Origin: an uncultured Roseobacter sp.
GTDB taxonomy: Bacteria > Pseudomonadota > Alphaproteobacteria > Rhodobacterales > Rhodobacteraceae
Direction of reading: 5' to 3'
Assembly: GCA_947488305.1 (NCBI GenBank)
Contig: CANKZM010000005.1
Span: forward strand, 248,001-312,000
Length of the DNA: 64,000 bases
Notes under the pieces: generated by a model
What the model was told of the DNA's origin: nothing
Databases searched by the model: none
Seen by the model: only the letters and a program-made list of their open reading frames with translations
Shown: positions 7,483 to 17,173 of the stretch, piece by piece
Position numbering within the stretch: position 1 is the first letter of the stretch
Layout: each line of letters begins with the position of its first letter
Made by a program: the position numbers and the translations under genes

Positions 7483-10239
7483 CTAAGGTACGGTCAAGAA
7501 GAATAGCCCCAGATTGTTGTCCGTCGCGACGAGCGCGGCTATCTCGGCCCGATCAGCGGGCGGCTTTTGCCCAATGCCAATTGCCGTGCCCAATTGCGTT
7601 GCAGGGTCGGTATTCGCCCGGTCTTCCGGGCAACTGATCTCCAACAGCACCAGTGTGTCGGTATTGACGTTGGGTGGTGGTGGCGTTGTAGCGGGTGCGA
7701 CGACAACTCCTATCTCGGCAAGCGAAGCTGATCCGTCACTCAAGTCTGCCGAGATATCTGCGCCATTCAAAATTGGGGCTTCCCAAGTGACTGAACTGTT
7801 TCCAACCTTTCTTCCGATCCATGCGCGTGCAAAGACAGCGCCCGGCATCTGGTCCCGGCGCTCCCCGAATTCTATTGGATCATCAAGTGACCTTCGACCG
7901 CCAGTCCAGCCAGCGCTATCGCTCCAGTGCAGCGACACGGGTACGTAAGACCCAGCCTTGTGGTCGATATTGCCTGCGAACGTATGTTCGATGTCGGTGC
8001 GCTGGTCCTTGAGATAGATGTCGACCGGCGGTGGCGCGCCGGGGCCATTGTTCGCGTGTGCGGTATCTTCAGGATGCAGACCTTGTGCTTCGAACGCCCA
8101 CCGAATGGCTTTATGCGCCTGCCCCCCCACCCATATCTGGTCCGTACCGTGCACCAGCGGGGTCGTCAGACAGACGTCCGCATCAATTAACGCGCTTTCC
8201 AGCTCTTCTGCCCGCAACGGCCAATGCACGAAGGTCTCCAACCCACGTAGAACCAGATATAGCACGACCCGTGACGCGGTCCTACGCCTGTCAACATCTG
8301 GTCGTCCGTGCGCATCTTCCGTGTCGCCTCCAAGAATGCGGTATAGGCGGAACAAGGTCGTCGAAAGAATCTGCTCCGTATTGTAGCCCTTCAATTCGCG
8401 CAGTTGCAGCTCCGGCGTCCTATGCAGTTCCCGTTGCATTTCACCGCTCCAGCTCCATCCAGTGAGAACCGAACGGTCGTGCCGCCGCTGCATGTCGACC
8501 CACGGGTAAGTCTGGAACCGCAAGCCCTCCCATGGGCCATTGGAAGCAGCATGCGAAATACGGCTTTCGGGATCGCAGAGAACCGCCGCCAACGCATCTC
8601 CGACGCTGTGCACAAACCGCAGCTCAAGTTCCCCCAATGCGCCAGTAATCAGCAAATGGCTAATCTCATGGAGGATCCAGCGCCTATCGTTGGCGATACC
8701 AAGCTCTTGCAAAGCGCGCCAATTGAAAGCGCCGTCGTCCGGGACATCCCGGAACCCTCGATTCATATTGCCCAGAGCCAGGTGAACATGTGCGATGAGG
8801 TCGGACGTCGGAATAATGTTGGCGCCGTCGTCGACCGTCAGGGCAACGCGCGCGTTTACAGTCTGGCCGTCCTTGCCACGTCCGGGCGAAATACCGGATC
8901 GGTAATGAACCATTACCGGCAATTGGAGATAGCGGAGCAAAGACTCATAACTCAGATTCAATGCATGCACGTCTTTGAAGAAAGTGTCGAAGTGGTAAAA
9001 GGCGGATATCGCAGACTGGAGATCCGACCGCGGGTCAATTTCCGCACCATTCGGGGGCATCACAACTTCATAGGGGTCCGCCGGGTTCTTGCTGCCTATC
9101 AGGGGGTCGGGATGGGTCAGCAGTTCATCCGCTTTCACAAAACCCGGGCAATAGCGCACCCTGAAGGGCGGACGGTCCAGCACTGATGGAATCGTTACTT
9201 CTGTGCGTACATCGTACAGATCATCGCTTGGCCGGGGGCGAAATTCATATGGCGGTACATTCTGCAAACTTGCCAGCGCCGTTGGCACTTGCGCAAACAC
9301 CGGTACCCGCACATGCGCATGCAAAGACCATTCGCCAACTGACACAGGGTTATCAGGGTCACTCAGGCGGAACCTGGTGGTAATCCCGGTGAAACCTTCG
9401 TTCTCGCGCCCGTCAGGCGGCCAAGGCCTATTTTTGTTGCCGTATGTCGGGGGCAGCAGGCTTGTCTTGCGGCCATATGTGTTGAGCTCAAAACCTTCCG
9501 ATTCTGGATCGTCATCGGACGCTGCTAAAATGCGGAATTCAGTTGCGACCAATCCATTCGGATCCTGCCCGGTGAAGCCGGCGATTTTGTCCTGCAGCCC
9601 GTCTCTGGGAAAGGCTTTGTACAATTCGGGAAAAAATTCCTGAAACCGATATTCGCCACCCTTTTCTTTAAGTCGCAGTTGAACGTATGACACCTTATCA
9701 TCGTATTGATCATCTGGCAGATGCGCCGTCATGGAGGAAATGGCAAAACAATCGCTGTCTTTTTCCAACCGACGAAAAATGATCCGTACACCAAAGCCGT
9801 TGGGCGGAAGGTCCAATGTCAAGAATCCCAGGTCCTGCCCTGCGACCAGCACGATAGTCTGATCGTCAACGCGATCCAGATCCCGAGAAGCTACCTCGGC
9901 CCCGGAGTCGATCGGCAGCCAGATCAACGCCGGATTGTCTGGCTCATTCGGGTCGAGGGCATCCATCCATCCTGCGGGCAGGAATCGACCTTGCGGATCT
10001 TCGGCTTGAAATCTGGGTTCAAGCTCTTGCAGGTAACAGAAGGCCAACGCCCGCAGGTTCGCTTCAAATCCATCGCCGGTCTCAGAAGCTTCTCCGAGGT
10101 AAGGGCATGTGGGATGTGTAGCCAACAGAACGATGCGCCTGCCGTCCGTACCATCACCAAAACGGTTGAGATTTAGCGCATCTGCAGCAACGTCCCATGA
10201 AGGGCAAGTTGAGCCTTCGGTACCATCAATTTCTATCAT
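7483..10239 (-). CDS. Large HEXXH-containing protein of unknown function
   Basis: A 918-residue protein I do not recognise as a named family. Residues 519-533 contain a zincin motif, H524-E-I-S-H528, preceded by a hydrophobic run. Then comes VHSVGDALAAV (H544, D548). In thermolysin/fungalysin-like gluzincins this place carries the third zinc ligand Glu four residues before an Asp, and here the residue is His. A downstream helix (LSTTLFRLYRILGG) also resembles those peptidases. The N-terminal ~450 residues are acidic and probably beta-rich; the C-terminal ~200 residues may form an Ig-like domain (YVPVSLHWSDS). No signal peptide or membrane segment is seen. It is convergent with the haloperoxidase-like gene, 32 bases apart. 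Confidence 0.7.
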   Translation of the reverse strand: MIEIDGTEGSTCPSWDVAADALNLNRFGDGTDGRRIVLLATHPTCPYLGEASETGDGFEANLRALAFCYLQELEPRFQAEDPQGRFLPAGWMDALDPNEPDNPALIWLPIDSGAEVASRDLDRVDDQTIVLVAGQDLGFLTLDLPPNGFGVRIIFRRLEKDSDCFAISSMTAHLPDDQYDDKVSYVQLRLKEKGGEYRFQEFFPELYKAFPRDGLQDKIAGFTGQDPNGLVATEFRILAASDDDPESEGFELNTYGRKTSLLPPTYGNKNRPWPPDGRENEGFTGITTRFRLSDPDNPVSVGEWSLHAHVRVPVFAQVPTALASLQNVPPYEFRPRPSDDLYDVRTEVTIPSVLDRPPFRVRYCPGFVKADELLTHPDPLIGSKNPADPYEVVMPPNGAEIDPRSDLQSAISAFYHFDTFFKDVHALNLSYESLLRYLQLPVMVHYRSGISPGRGKDGQTVNARVALTVDDGANIIPTSDLIAHVHLALGNMNRGFRDVPDDGAFNWRALQELGIANDRRWILHEISHLLITGALGELELRFVHSVGDALAAVLCDPESRISHAASNGPWEGLRFQTYPWVDMQRRHDRSVLTGWSWSGEMQRELHRTPELQLRELKGYNTEQILSTTLFRLYRILGGDTEDAHGRPDVDRRRTASRVVLYLVLRGLETFVHWPLRAEELESALIDADVCLTTPLVHGTDQIWVGGQAHKAIRWAFEAQGLHPEDTAHANNGPGAPPPVDIYLKDQRTDIEHTFAGNIDHKAGSYVPVSLHWSDSAGWTGGRRSLDDPIEFGERRDQMPGAVFARAWIGRKVGNSSVTWEAPILNGADISADLSDGSASLAEIGVVVAPATTPPPPNVNTDTLVLLEISCPEDRANTDPATQLGTAIGIGQKPPADRAEIAALVATDNNLGLFFLTVP

Positions 10240-10929
10240 AAAGAATCCAATAAATTATCGTTCAATATCCCAGAGTTTACCACGATCTGCGCATTTCGCC
10301 TAAGCTGTGTTTTGCAACGGCAAAATAAGTCCGAGACGACAAGAGCTGAGCATTCAAAAAAGCGTTTCTTGATGCCAGCGTAGTTGAGATCGCCGGGCCG
10401 CCTTCTGCCTAGATGGTCCGTCTTAAAGGTTCTATGCCAGATGCTGACGACTGCGACGCTGATTTTTTCGCGTCTCGGTCACAGGAGCCAAAGAAAGAGC
10501 TATGATTGTCACCAGGAACTGATCGGTCGCAGCGGCACGTCGCATGGCGAAATCGTGAGATCTCGTTTTTCCGCATTTGGTTGGATTGATTGTGCCTCGC
10601 GCGCTTGACCCTCCCGAACCGGTGAATGCACCTAGGGGCAAACTCCATCGAGACTGTTATCGATCAGCACGGACGACAAAGACCTCCATGTCAGTGTTCG
10701 GGACCATCACGACCTCGCCTGAAAGTGATGCCATGAACAAAACAAGGGATAGTGCAATGTAAGTCAAACCAGACCCAGCGCGCTTTGCCGCCCTCTCGAT
10801 TTATGAGGCCCATCTGGACGCCTTGCACCATCAGCGCTTGCTTCCGGAACGCGAGATGCTCGGAGGAGGAAACCTGTTGCGGCAAGCTTAGTCCTGACTG
10901 GGCGTGTCGGTCGTTCCGCGGCGCGTCTG
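10240..10929. other. Intergenic region, no supported gene
   Basis: About 690 bases. An open stretch at 10762-10890 (+) reads like a short soluble alpha-helical segment (FAALSIYEAHLDALHHQRLL) but begins directly after a TAA and has no start codon. It may be a gene remnant. Nothing else is supported. Confidence 0.35.
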
Positions 10930-11065
10930 TCAGTCTTGTGAAGAGACGCGCGACTTGGTTCCCGATGCGGGGCTTTCGTCATGCTTGGTCGGTGAATTCG
11001 GGTCTTTATCCTGCGAGGCCTTTTTTTTCTGCGGCCTCTTTCTTTGCCAGGTCGTTGAACGACAT
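10930..11065 (-). pseudogene. Small basic protein gene with a frameshift in a poly-A tract
   Basis: On the minus strand an ATG at 11065 follows an AAGGA Shine-Dalgarno with 8-base spacing and encodes MSFNDLAKKEAAEKK. The frame then runs into an 8-A tract (11021-11028) and stops soon after. With 7 A's it would continue as a charged, disordered tail ending SRVSSQD at the TGA at 10930-10932, giving about 44 residues. The extra A could be a mutation, a sequencing error, slippery-site frameshifting or phase variation. The function is unknown. Confidence 0.45.
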
Positions 11066-11320
11066 GCGGGCTGTCCTTTGCGCGCCACCAGGGTGCCCGG
11101 CAGCTTGCAAGTCATAGATGATTGATAGCCCTTTAGCAAAGGAAACATTTGTCTTCCGACAAGGCGCACCTTGTAACTTTCCCGGGTATGCACCATTATT
11201 AGGGTGCTACTGACCTCCATTCGACTTTCTGTTTTCCTTTACCGGCTCACAGCACTCGACATTGTCGTAAGAAGCCGGGCTGCCGCATGTCGTGGGCAGC
11301 AATCATAAGGAAAAACTCAC

Positions 11321-11527
11321 ATGGCCAATGGCACAGTGAAATGGTTCAACCCAACTAAAGGCTTCGGCTTTATTGCACCGGAATCGGGTGGAAAAGATGT
11401 GTTCTTGCACATTTCCGCTCTTGAGCGCGCTGGTATGACGACGCTGAACGACGACCAAAAGGTAACGTTCGATGTCGAGTCAGGCAGAGACGGTCGCGAA
11501 AGCGCAACAAATATCGCACTTGCTTGA
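11321..11527 (+). CDS. CspA-family cold-shock protein
   Basis: A 68-residue single cold-shock domain. RNP1 (KGFGFIAPE) and RNP2 (DVFLHISAL) are intact, so it is expected to bind single-stranded RNA/DNA and act as an RNA chaperone. AAGGAAAAAC lies just before the ATG. About 200 bases of gene-free sequence precede it, as is usual for the long leaders of csp genes, although no cold-box element could be pointed to. It is monocistronic, followed by a strong hairpin. Confidence 0.95.
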   Translation: MANGTVKWFNPTKGFGFIAPESGGKDVFLHISALERAGMTTLNDDQKVTFDVESGRDGRESATNIALA

Positions 11528-11538
11528 GCATTGCGGGC

Positions 11539-11559
11539 GGGCGCTCCCTCGGAGCGCCC
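11539..11559 (+). terminator. Hairpin terminator after the cold-shock gene
   Basis: A perfect 9-bp GC-rich stem (GGGCGCTCC / GGAGCGCCC) with a 3-base loop begins 12 bases after the csp stop. No U-run follows, so it may be an RNA-stabilising or Rho-assisted hairpin and not a classical intrinsic terminator. Confidence 0.7.
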
Positions 11560-12212
11560 ATCCATAAATACAGTGGCTTGGCCTGACACAATCGAAGCTG
11601 TTGGCCTAGGCGACATTACATCCGGTCTCGGACGTGTCACGCGACAAATTCGTCGGTGATCCGACCGCTTTCCTCCATGGCTGACATCTTAGCCTTACGA
11701 CTATGTCTCCAAGGCGACTCGTATGCATTACGTGACTATCTTGGGCGCAAATACCCGATAGCCAACCATGAGCGGCTAAAAATCCCGAATACCTCTGCCC
11801 TAGCAGCAGTGAGACTATCCACGGCGCCCATGGTGGGTTGGGAAGGTTAACTCTGAGTTTCAGTGGGTAAAGTGTCGTCGTGCACACGGCGTACGCGACC
11901 TGAATCTGTGCCATGACGCGCTTGAGCCCCAACTGTGAGGCTCGGATGAAATTATCCTGCACACCTGGGAACCCGTCGTCCAACAATGATTTATTTCGGT
12001 CCGGCTACCTCTACGCATCGAGGTCTTGAAAACGTCGAGCATCCTCCGGCCCCTTCTCTCAGCGATTTGATCCCTACCCGAGCGAGGCTCCTCCAAGCTG
12101 TCTTCCGTCAAATTAGGCTTGCGTGACGGTTTGTGAGCGTTTATGACTGATACAGATGTTATGTGATCGAACTCGGCGATCACCTGCCAAGCAATGTTTG
12201 GGCGCACGAAGA
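11560..12212. other. Intergenic region, no supported gene
   Basis: About 650 bases. Minus-strand frames through 11606-12150 are arginine/serine-rich and may derive from an old insertion, but I cannot tie them to a transposase family. The promoter of the deoR-headed operon should lie in the last part. Confidence 0.4.
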
Positions 12213-12998
12213 ATGAAGATGTCAGATAACTTTGAATTGGCCGCTGTGAGGCGCAAGAAAATCGCTGATCTGGTGGCGTCGAGCGGGGCGATGACTCTGC
12301 GCGATCTTTGCGATCACTTTGGTGTTTCTGATGCGACGATGCGGCGGGACCTGCAGGCGCTGGATAGTGCTGGTGAAGTCGTGCGCACACATGGCGGCGT
12401 GATGAAGAACTCCAGTGTGCTGGGCGACTTGCCCAATGACCAACGCAAATGGGTTGGTGCGGAAGAAAAAAGCCGGATTGGTCTGGCGGCGATAAATCTG
12501 CTGAAGGGCGACGAGGTCGTCTTTCTGGACGCCGGCACGACGGCGCATGCAGTTGCGGTTCATGCAATAAAGCAGCCCGGATGCACCTATGTCACGACGT
12601 CTCTGGGGATCGCAAAAAAGCTACAATCGCTTGGAATTGCGGACTTCTATCTGGTTGGAGGGTCCTACGAGCCGGTCAACGACTCCTTTGCTGGATCGCT
12701 GGCGATTGAGGCATTGCGTTCCCTGTCGTTCGATGTCGCGTTTATTTGCTGTTCCGCCATCGATCTGGACAGTCGGTCGATCAGTGTTGCCAGCGAGGCG
12801 TATAGCCAGGTTCAGAAAGAAGTAATGTCCAATTCCAGAAAGAAATTCGTGATTGCCGACAACAGCAAATTCAAACCGAGCGCCTTCATGCGAACCGCGA
12901 ATTTCTCTCAAATCACCGGCATTATCACCAACCGGGAGGCCAGCCCGCAGGATCTGGACCGGTTGCGTCAGGACGATCTTGAACTGGTGCTCGCATGA
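12213..12998 (+). CDS. DeoR-family transcriptional regulator
   Basis: A protein of about 261 residues with an N-terminal DeoR winged HTH (LVASSGAMTLRDLCDHFGVSDATMRRDLQALDSAG) and the C-terminal phosphosugar-sensing DeoRC domain (VFLDAGTTAHAVA, VVGGS, KKFVIADNSKF). Such repressors usually respond to a phosphorylated intermediate of the pathway they govern. It is the first gene of a seven-gene operon, overlapping the ATPase gene by 4 bases. The start at 12213 fits the family N-terminus better than the upstream ATG at 12156; a second ATG at 12219 is also possible. Confidence 0.88.
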   Translation: MKMSDNFELAAVRRKKIADLVASSGAMTLRDLCDHFGVSDATMRRDLQALDSAGEVVRTHGGVMKNSSVLGDLPNDQRKWVGAEEKSRIGLAAINLLKGDEVVFLDAGTTAHAVAVHAIKQPGCTYVTTSLGIAKKLQSLGIADFYLVGGSYEPVNDSFAGSLAIEALRSLSFDVAFICCSAIDLDSRSISVASEAYSQVQKEVMSNSRKKFVIADNSKFKPSAFMRTANFSQITGIITNREASPQDLDRLRQDDLELVLA

Positions 12999-14056
12999 GT
13001 GTGCCCGGCGTATCACTGGAGGTTCGGGACCTGCGCAAGAGTTGGGGGGCGACCGACGTCCTGAAGGGTGTGAACTTCGATATCCATTCTGGCGGGTTCC
13101 TGACCTTGCTTGGCCCGTCGGGCTGCGGCAAGAGCACGGCCTTGAGGTTGATTTCTGGGCTGGAGCCTGTCACCGGCGGTCAAATTCTGATCGGCGGTGC
13201 GGACGTTACGGGAAAGGCAGCGGCAGATCGCAACCTGGGCATGGTGTTCCAGAACTATGCGCTGTTTCCCCATATGAGCGTGGCAGAGAACATCATTTAC
13301 GGGCTGAAAGTGCGTAAAGTGCCGCAAGCAACGCAGAAGAACTCCCTTGAACGGGTCGCGGAATTGATGGCCTTGAGCCCGCTCTTGGATCGCAAGCCGG
13401 CGCAGCTTTCCGGTGGCCAACAGCAACGGGTGGCGCTGGCGCGGGTGCTGGTGTCTGATCGCCCGCTTGTGCTGATGGACGAGCCACTGTCCAACCTGGA
13501 TGCCAAGTTACGCGTCGAGATTCGCAGCGAAATCCGGTCGTTGAACAAGCGGTTGGGCATCACGGTTGTTTATGTCACCCACGATCAGAGCGAAGCCTTG
13601 TCGATGTCCGATACGGTGGTCCTGATGAGCGACGGGCAAGCCGCGCAAATCGGCACGCCACAGGATCTATACGACCATCCGGCGAATACCTTTGCCGCCA
13701 GTTTCATCGGGACACCGCCCATGAACCTGATAGCGGCAACAGATGTTGTTTTGCCCAACTGGGTCGCTGCGCGGGTCAAGACAGATCACGCCGATCTGCT
13801 GGTCGGCGTACGCCCCGAGACAATGAAGCTGGGCGACGCGGGTGCTGATTTCAGCGCGGCCTGCAGGGTCTTCAGCGTTGAATACGAAGGCAGTGTCTTT
13901 CTGGTGCATCTGATCGCTGCGTCCGGCGCGCGTTTCATTATGGCGCATCATGGCGCAGACGCGCCGCAAGCGGGTGAAGATATCACAGTGTGTTGGGACA
14001 ACAGTGCCGCACATCTGTTTTCGAGGACGTCGGGGCAAAGAATTTCGAGCGGTTAA
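12995..14056 (+). CDS. ABC transporter ATP-binding protein, UgpC/MalK type
   Basis: A 353-residue CUT1-type ATPase. Walker A is LGPSGCGKST, the signature LSGGQQQRVALARVL, Walker B LVLMDEPLSNLD, and the switch His lies in VTHDQSEA. The C-terminal ~120 residues form the MalK/UgpC-type regulatory TOBE region (VGVRPETMKLG), somewhat shorter than usual. It powers import through the two permeases downstream. Its ATG overlaps the deoR stop, so regulator and transporter are translationally coupled. Confidence 0.92.
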   Translation: MSVPGVSLEVRDLRKSWGATDVLKGVNFDIHSGGFLTLLGPSGCGKSTALRLISGLEPVTGGQILIGGADVTGKAAADRNLGMVFQNYALFPHMSVAENIIYGLKVRKVPQATQKNSLERVAELMALSPLLDRKPAQLSGGQQQRVALARVLVSDRPLVLMDEPLSNLDAKLRVEIRSEIRSLNKRLGITVVYVTHDQSEALSMSDTVVLMSDGQAAQIGTPQDLYDHPANTFAASFIGTPPMNLIAATDVVLPNWVAARVKTDHADLLVGVRPETMKLGDAGADFSAACRVFSVEYEGSVFLVHLIAASGARFIMAHHGADAPQAGEDITVCWDNSAAHLFSRTSGQRISSG

Positions 14057-14107
14057 CTCAAATGGCGAAGAACAGCTAACGAAATACTCAAATGGGGAGG
14101 AGACCCA

Positions 14108-15394
14108 ATGACAATCATGACAAAACTTGCTGGCTCGTGCTGCACTGCGGCCATGTTCAGCCTCGCGGCAACCAGCCTTTCAGCGGCGGATTTGGAATTT
14201 TATTTTCCGGTTGGCGTGAACGCGCCCGCTGTCGAGACCATTCAGGCATTGACGGATGAGTGGGCGGCGCAGAACCCGCAGCACAGTGTGAAGGCTGTCT
14301 ATGCTGGCAACTATGAGGAAACCACGACAAAGGCGCTCACCGCCGCAAACGCGGGACAACCGCCGCAGGTGGCGGTGTTGCTGTCCATTGACCTCTTCAC
14401 GCTGATCGAAGAGGACGTCATTGTGGCGATTTCCGACATCGCGAACACGCCCGAAGACAAGGAATGGATTGACGGCTTTTATGACGGCTTCATGAAGGAC
14501 GCCGAATTCGAGGGCAAAACCTACGCAATCCCGTTCCAGCGCTCCACACCGGTCTACTACTACAACAAGGACGCCTTTCGCGCCGCTGGGCTCGACCCTG
14601 AGACTCCGCCCAAAACCTGGGACGAGATGATCGAGATGGGCAAGAAGCTGACCATCAAGGACGACAATGGCAATGTCACCCAATGGGGCACCCGCATTCC
14701 AACCCTCGGCTTGGGCGGAGCGTGGCTATTTGGCGGTTTGGTGGTCTCCAAGGGTGATGTTCTGACCACCGAAACCGGCATCGAGGCGCGTATTGATACC
14801 CCGGCGACCAAAGCATCACTGGAATTCCTTTTGGACCTGTCCAAAGAAGGTGTTATGGCACCGGGCGGCATCTCTTGGGGCGATACACCAAAGGCGTTCC
14901 TTGAAGGCCAGACGGCCTCCATGTGGACTTCCACCGGCAACCTAGCCTTTGTCGAGGAAAACGCGACCTTTGACTGGGGTGTTGGTTTCCTTCCGGGCGG
15001 TGACGGACCCGGCGCGCCCATTGGCGGCGGCAACTTCTACATCTTCCAGGACACAACCGACGAAGAACGCGAAGCAGCGCTTGATTTCATCAAGTTCATG
15101 ACATCACCCGCAAATGCGGCCAAATGGAGCATTGCCACGGGCTATGTGGCACCGCGGCCCGACGCCTGGGAAACGCCAGAGATGAAGGCTTATGCCGAAC
15201 GCCTGCCGCAGGCGCTGGTCGCTCTGGATCAGCTGGACTATGCCGAGCGTGAATTCGCAACGTTCCAGCGCGCCAAGGTGACGCAATATCTTGTCGATGC
15301 CATCGAAAGTGTGGTGACCGGGAATGCCGAGCCGGCAGCCGCGCTCAAGGCAGCGCAGGAAGGCGCCGACGACGTTCTGGATGACTACAAATAG
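14108..15394 (+). CDS. Extracellular solute-binding protein, UgpB-like
   Basis: A 428-residue periplasmic binding protein of cluster 1 (MalE/UgpB). A Sec signal peptide ends near residue 26 (LAATSLSAAD). The family features DLFTLIEEDVI, IPFQRSTPVYYYNKDAF and the C-terminal TSPANAAKWSIATGYVAPR segment resemble UgpB, which binds glycerol-3-phosphate. A GGGGAGGAGA ribosome site precedes the ATG. The binding specificity is inferred only from the similarity to Ugp and the phosphoesterases encoded in the operon. Confidence 0.9.
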   Translation: MTIMTKLAGSCCTAAMFSLAATSLSAADLEFYFPVGVNAPAVETIQALTDEWAAQNPQHSVKAVYAGNYEETTTKALTAANAGQPPQVAVLLSIDLFTLIEEDVIVAISDIANTPEDKEWIDGFYDGFMKDAEFEGKTYAIPFQRSTPVYYYNKDAFRAAGLDPETPPKTWDEMIEMGKKLTIKDDNGNVTQWGTRIPTLGLGGAWLFGGLVVSKGDVLTTETGIEARIDTPATKASLEFLLDLSKEGVMAPGGISWGDTPKAFLEGQTASMWTSTGNLAFVEENATFDWGVGFLPGGDGPGAPIGGGNFYIFQDTTDEEREAALDFIKFMTSPANAAKWSIATGYVAPRPDAWETPEMKAYAERLPQALVALDQLDYAEREFATFQRAKVTQYLVDAIESVVTGNAEPAAALKAAQEGADDVLDDYK

Positions 15395-15472
15395 GCTCGA
15401 ATAACGCAAACTCCCGCGCGTGCTCATGCATGCGCGGGGATCGGTACTGCGAGCAGCAAAGGACGGCGGATC

Positions 15473-16348
15473 ATGAACAAGCGGTTACCTTTCGGACTGG
15501 CAATGATCATGCTGGTGGCGCCCTGTCTGCTGCTGGTCGCGTTTACCCATTATCCGGCCCTGCGTGCCTTGCTGAATTCCTTCTGGAACAATGCGAGTTC
15601 GCGGCGCCCGTCGAAATTCGTGGGTGTCGAGAATTATCAGACGTTGCTGGAAGACGACCGATTAGTTCAGGTCATGCTGAACAGCACGTTTTATGCCCTT
15701 GGGACGATCCCTCTGGCCATCGGTCTGGCCATTGGCATGGCGCTCTTGGTTAACGCCAAACTGCCCGGCACCTCGCTGATGCGCCTGTCATTTTTCATGC
15801 CGACGATGCTGCCGATGATCGCGGTCGCTAACATATGGCTGTTTTTCTATGCGCCGGGCATTGGTCTGGCCTCGCAAATCCTGGGTCTTTTCGGGCTGCC
15901 GCCAATCAACTTTCTGGGCAGTACCGAAACCTCTCTCATATCGATGATGTTCGTCGCCGTCTGGAAAGAGGCGGGGTTGTTCATGATCTTCTATCTCGCG
16001 GCCCTGCAGGCGGTGCCTGAAAACCTGAAAGACGCAGCCCGACTGGAAGGTGCAGGACCGGTACGCATCTTTTTCAACATCGTGCTGCCGCTTTTGCGCC
16101 CAACCACCATTTTTGTTGCCGTCAACGCGCTGATCAATGCTTTCCGTCTGGTGGACCACGTGATCGTCATGACACGCGGCGGGCCGAACAATTCCAGCGC
16201 GCTGCTGCTCTACTACATTTACGAGGTCACTTTCTCGCAGCGTGACTTTGCCTATGGCGCGACGCTGACCGTGTTGATGGTCTGCCTGCTCGGGGTGCTC
16301 GCCGCCGTCCAGTACTGGGTGCTGAACCGAAAGGCGCATTACCAATGA
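15473..16348 (+). CDS. ABC transporter permease, UgpA/MalF type
   Basis: A 291-residue inner-membrane protein with about six transmembrane segments and the EAA loop that docks the ATPase (LKDAARLEGAGPVRIFFNIVLP). The N-terminal pattern (PFGLAMIMLVAPCLLLVAF) and the fixed order with the next gene mark it as the UgpA/MalF subunit. It ends 4 bases into the second permease gene. Confidence 0.92.
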   Translation: MNKRLPFGLAMIMLVAPCLLLVAFTHYPALRALLNSFWNNASSRRPSKFVGVENYQTLLEDDRLVQVMLNSTFYALGTIPLAIGLAIGMALLVNAKLPGTSLMRLSFFMPTMLPMIAVANIWLFFYAPGIGLASQILGLFGLPPINFLGSTETSLISMMFVAVWKEAGLFMIFYLAALQAVPENLKDAARLEGAGPVRIFFNIVLPLLRPTTIFVAVNALINAFRLVDHVIVMTRGGPNNSSALLLYYIYEVTFSQRDFAYGATLTVLMVCLLGVLAAVQYWVLNRKAHYQ

Positions 16349-17157
16349 CACAAGGTCTCAACAGAATTATGTGGTCCACGCTGGGCCTACTCTTCGCAGC
16401 GCTTTGGGGCCTGCCGTTTCTTTATTCCGTCTGGACCGCGTTCCATGATGAGATCTATTCCGCCAATTTCGTCTGGAACGCCCCAATCACACTTGAGAAT
16501 TTCTTTGAGGCCTGGCAGGCCGCGCCCTTTGCGCTCTATTTCCTCAACACAGTCATCCTGATCACCATCGTTTTGGTGGCCAATCTTATTTTGTGCACCC
16601 TCGTGGCCTATGCTTTCGTGCGCTACCGGTTCCGCTGGGCAGGGTTCCTGTTTGCACTGATCATGGTGCAACTGCTGATCTCGCCCGAGATCCTGATCGT
16701 TGAGAATTACCTGACCCTGTCAAAGATCGGCATGATCGACACCATCCTTGGCATCGCTCTGCCCTATCTGACCTCGGCCTTCGGGATATTCCTGTTGCGG
16801 CAAACCTTCCTGACTGTGCCCGTCTCACTCGACGAGGCCGCCCAGATCGAAGGTGCTGGGGCCTGGCGCGTCCTGTGGAACATATACGTACCGCTCGCCA
16901 AACCGGTCTATCTGGCCTATGCGCTGGTTTCGATCAGTTTCCACTGGAATAACTTCCTCTGGCCGCTGATTGTCACCAACTCGCCCGAGGTACGCCCCGT
17001 CACGGTCGGCCTCAGCGTCTTCGCAACCGTGGAAAGCGGTGTGGAATGGTCGCTGGTCAATGCGGCAACACTGATGACAACCGCGCCGCTGATCGTCGCC
17101 TTCGTCATCTTCCAGCGCCAGTTCGTTGCGAACTTCATGCGTGCTGGCATCAAGTAG
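16345..17157 (+). CDS. ABC transporter permease, UgpE/MalG type
   Basis: A 270-residue, six-helix permease, the partner of the preceding gene. The EAA loop reads LDEAAQIEGAGAWRVLWNIYVPLAKP. The C-terminus (IVAFVIFQRQFVANFMRAGIK) is the typical MalG/UgpE ending. Start overlaps the upstream stop (ATGA). It completes a one-ATPase, two-permease, one-binding-protein CUT1 importer. Confidence 0.92.
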   Translation: MTQGLNRIMWSTLGLLFAALWGLPFLYSVWTAFHDEIYSANFVWNAPITLENFFEAWQAAPFALYFLNTVILITIVLVANLILCTLVAYAFVRYRFRWAGFLFALIMVQLLISPEILIVENYLTLSKIGMIDTILGIALPYLTSAFGIFLLRQTFLTVPVSLDEAAQIEGAGAWRVLWNIYVPLAKPVYLAYALVSISFHWNNFLWPLIVTNSPEVRPVTVGLSVFATVESGVEWSLVNAATLMTTAPLIVAFVIFQRQFVANFMRAGIK

Positions 17158-17173
17158 ACATGTGGAACCCGCC

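Noticed and set aside
10762-10890. Alpha-helical-looking open stretch
   Set aside because: No start codon and no recognisable family; noted only as a possible remnant.
11606-12150. Possible transposase remnant in Arg/Ser-rich minus-strand frames
   Set aside because: No catalytic motif, terminal repeats or family match could be pointed to.
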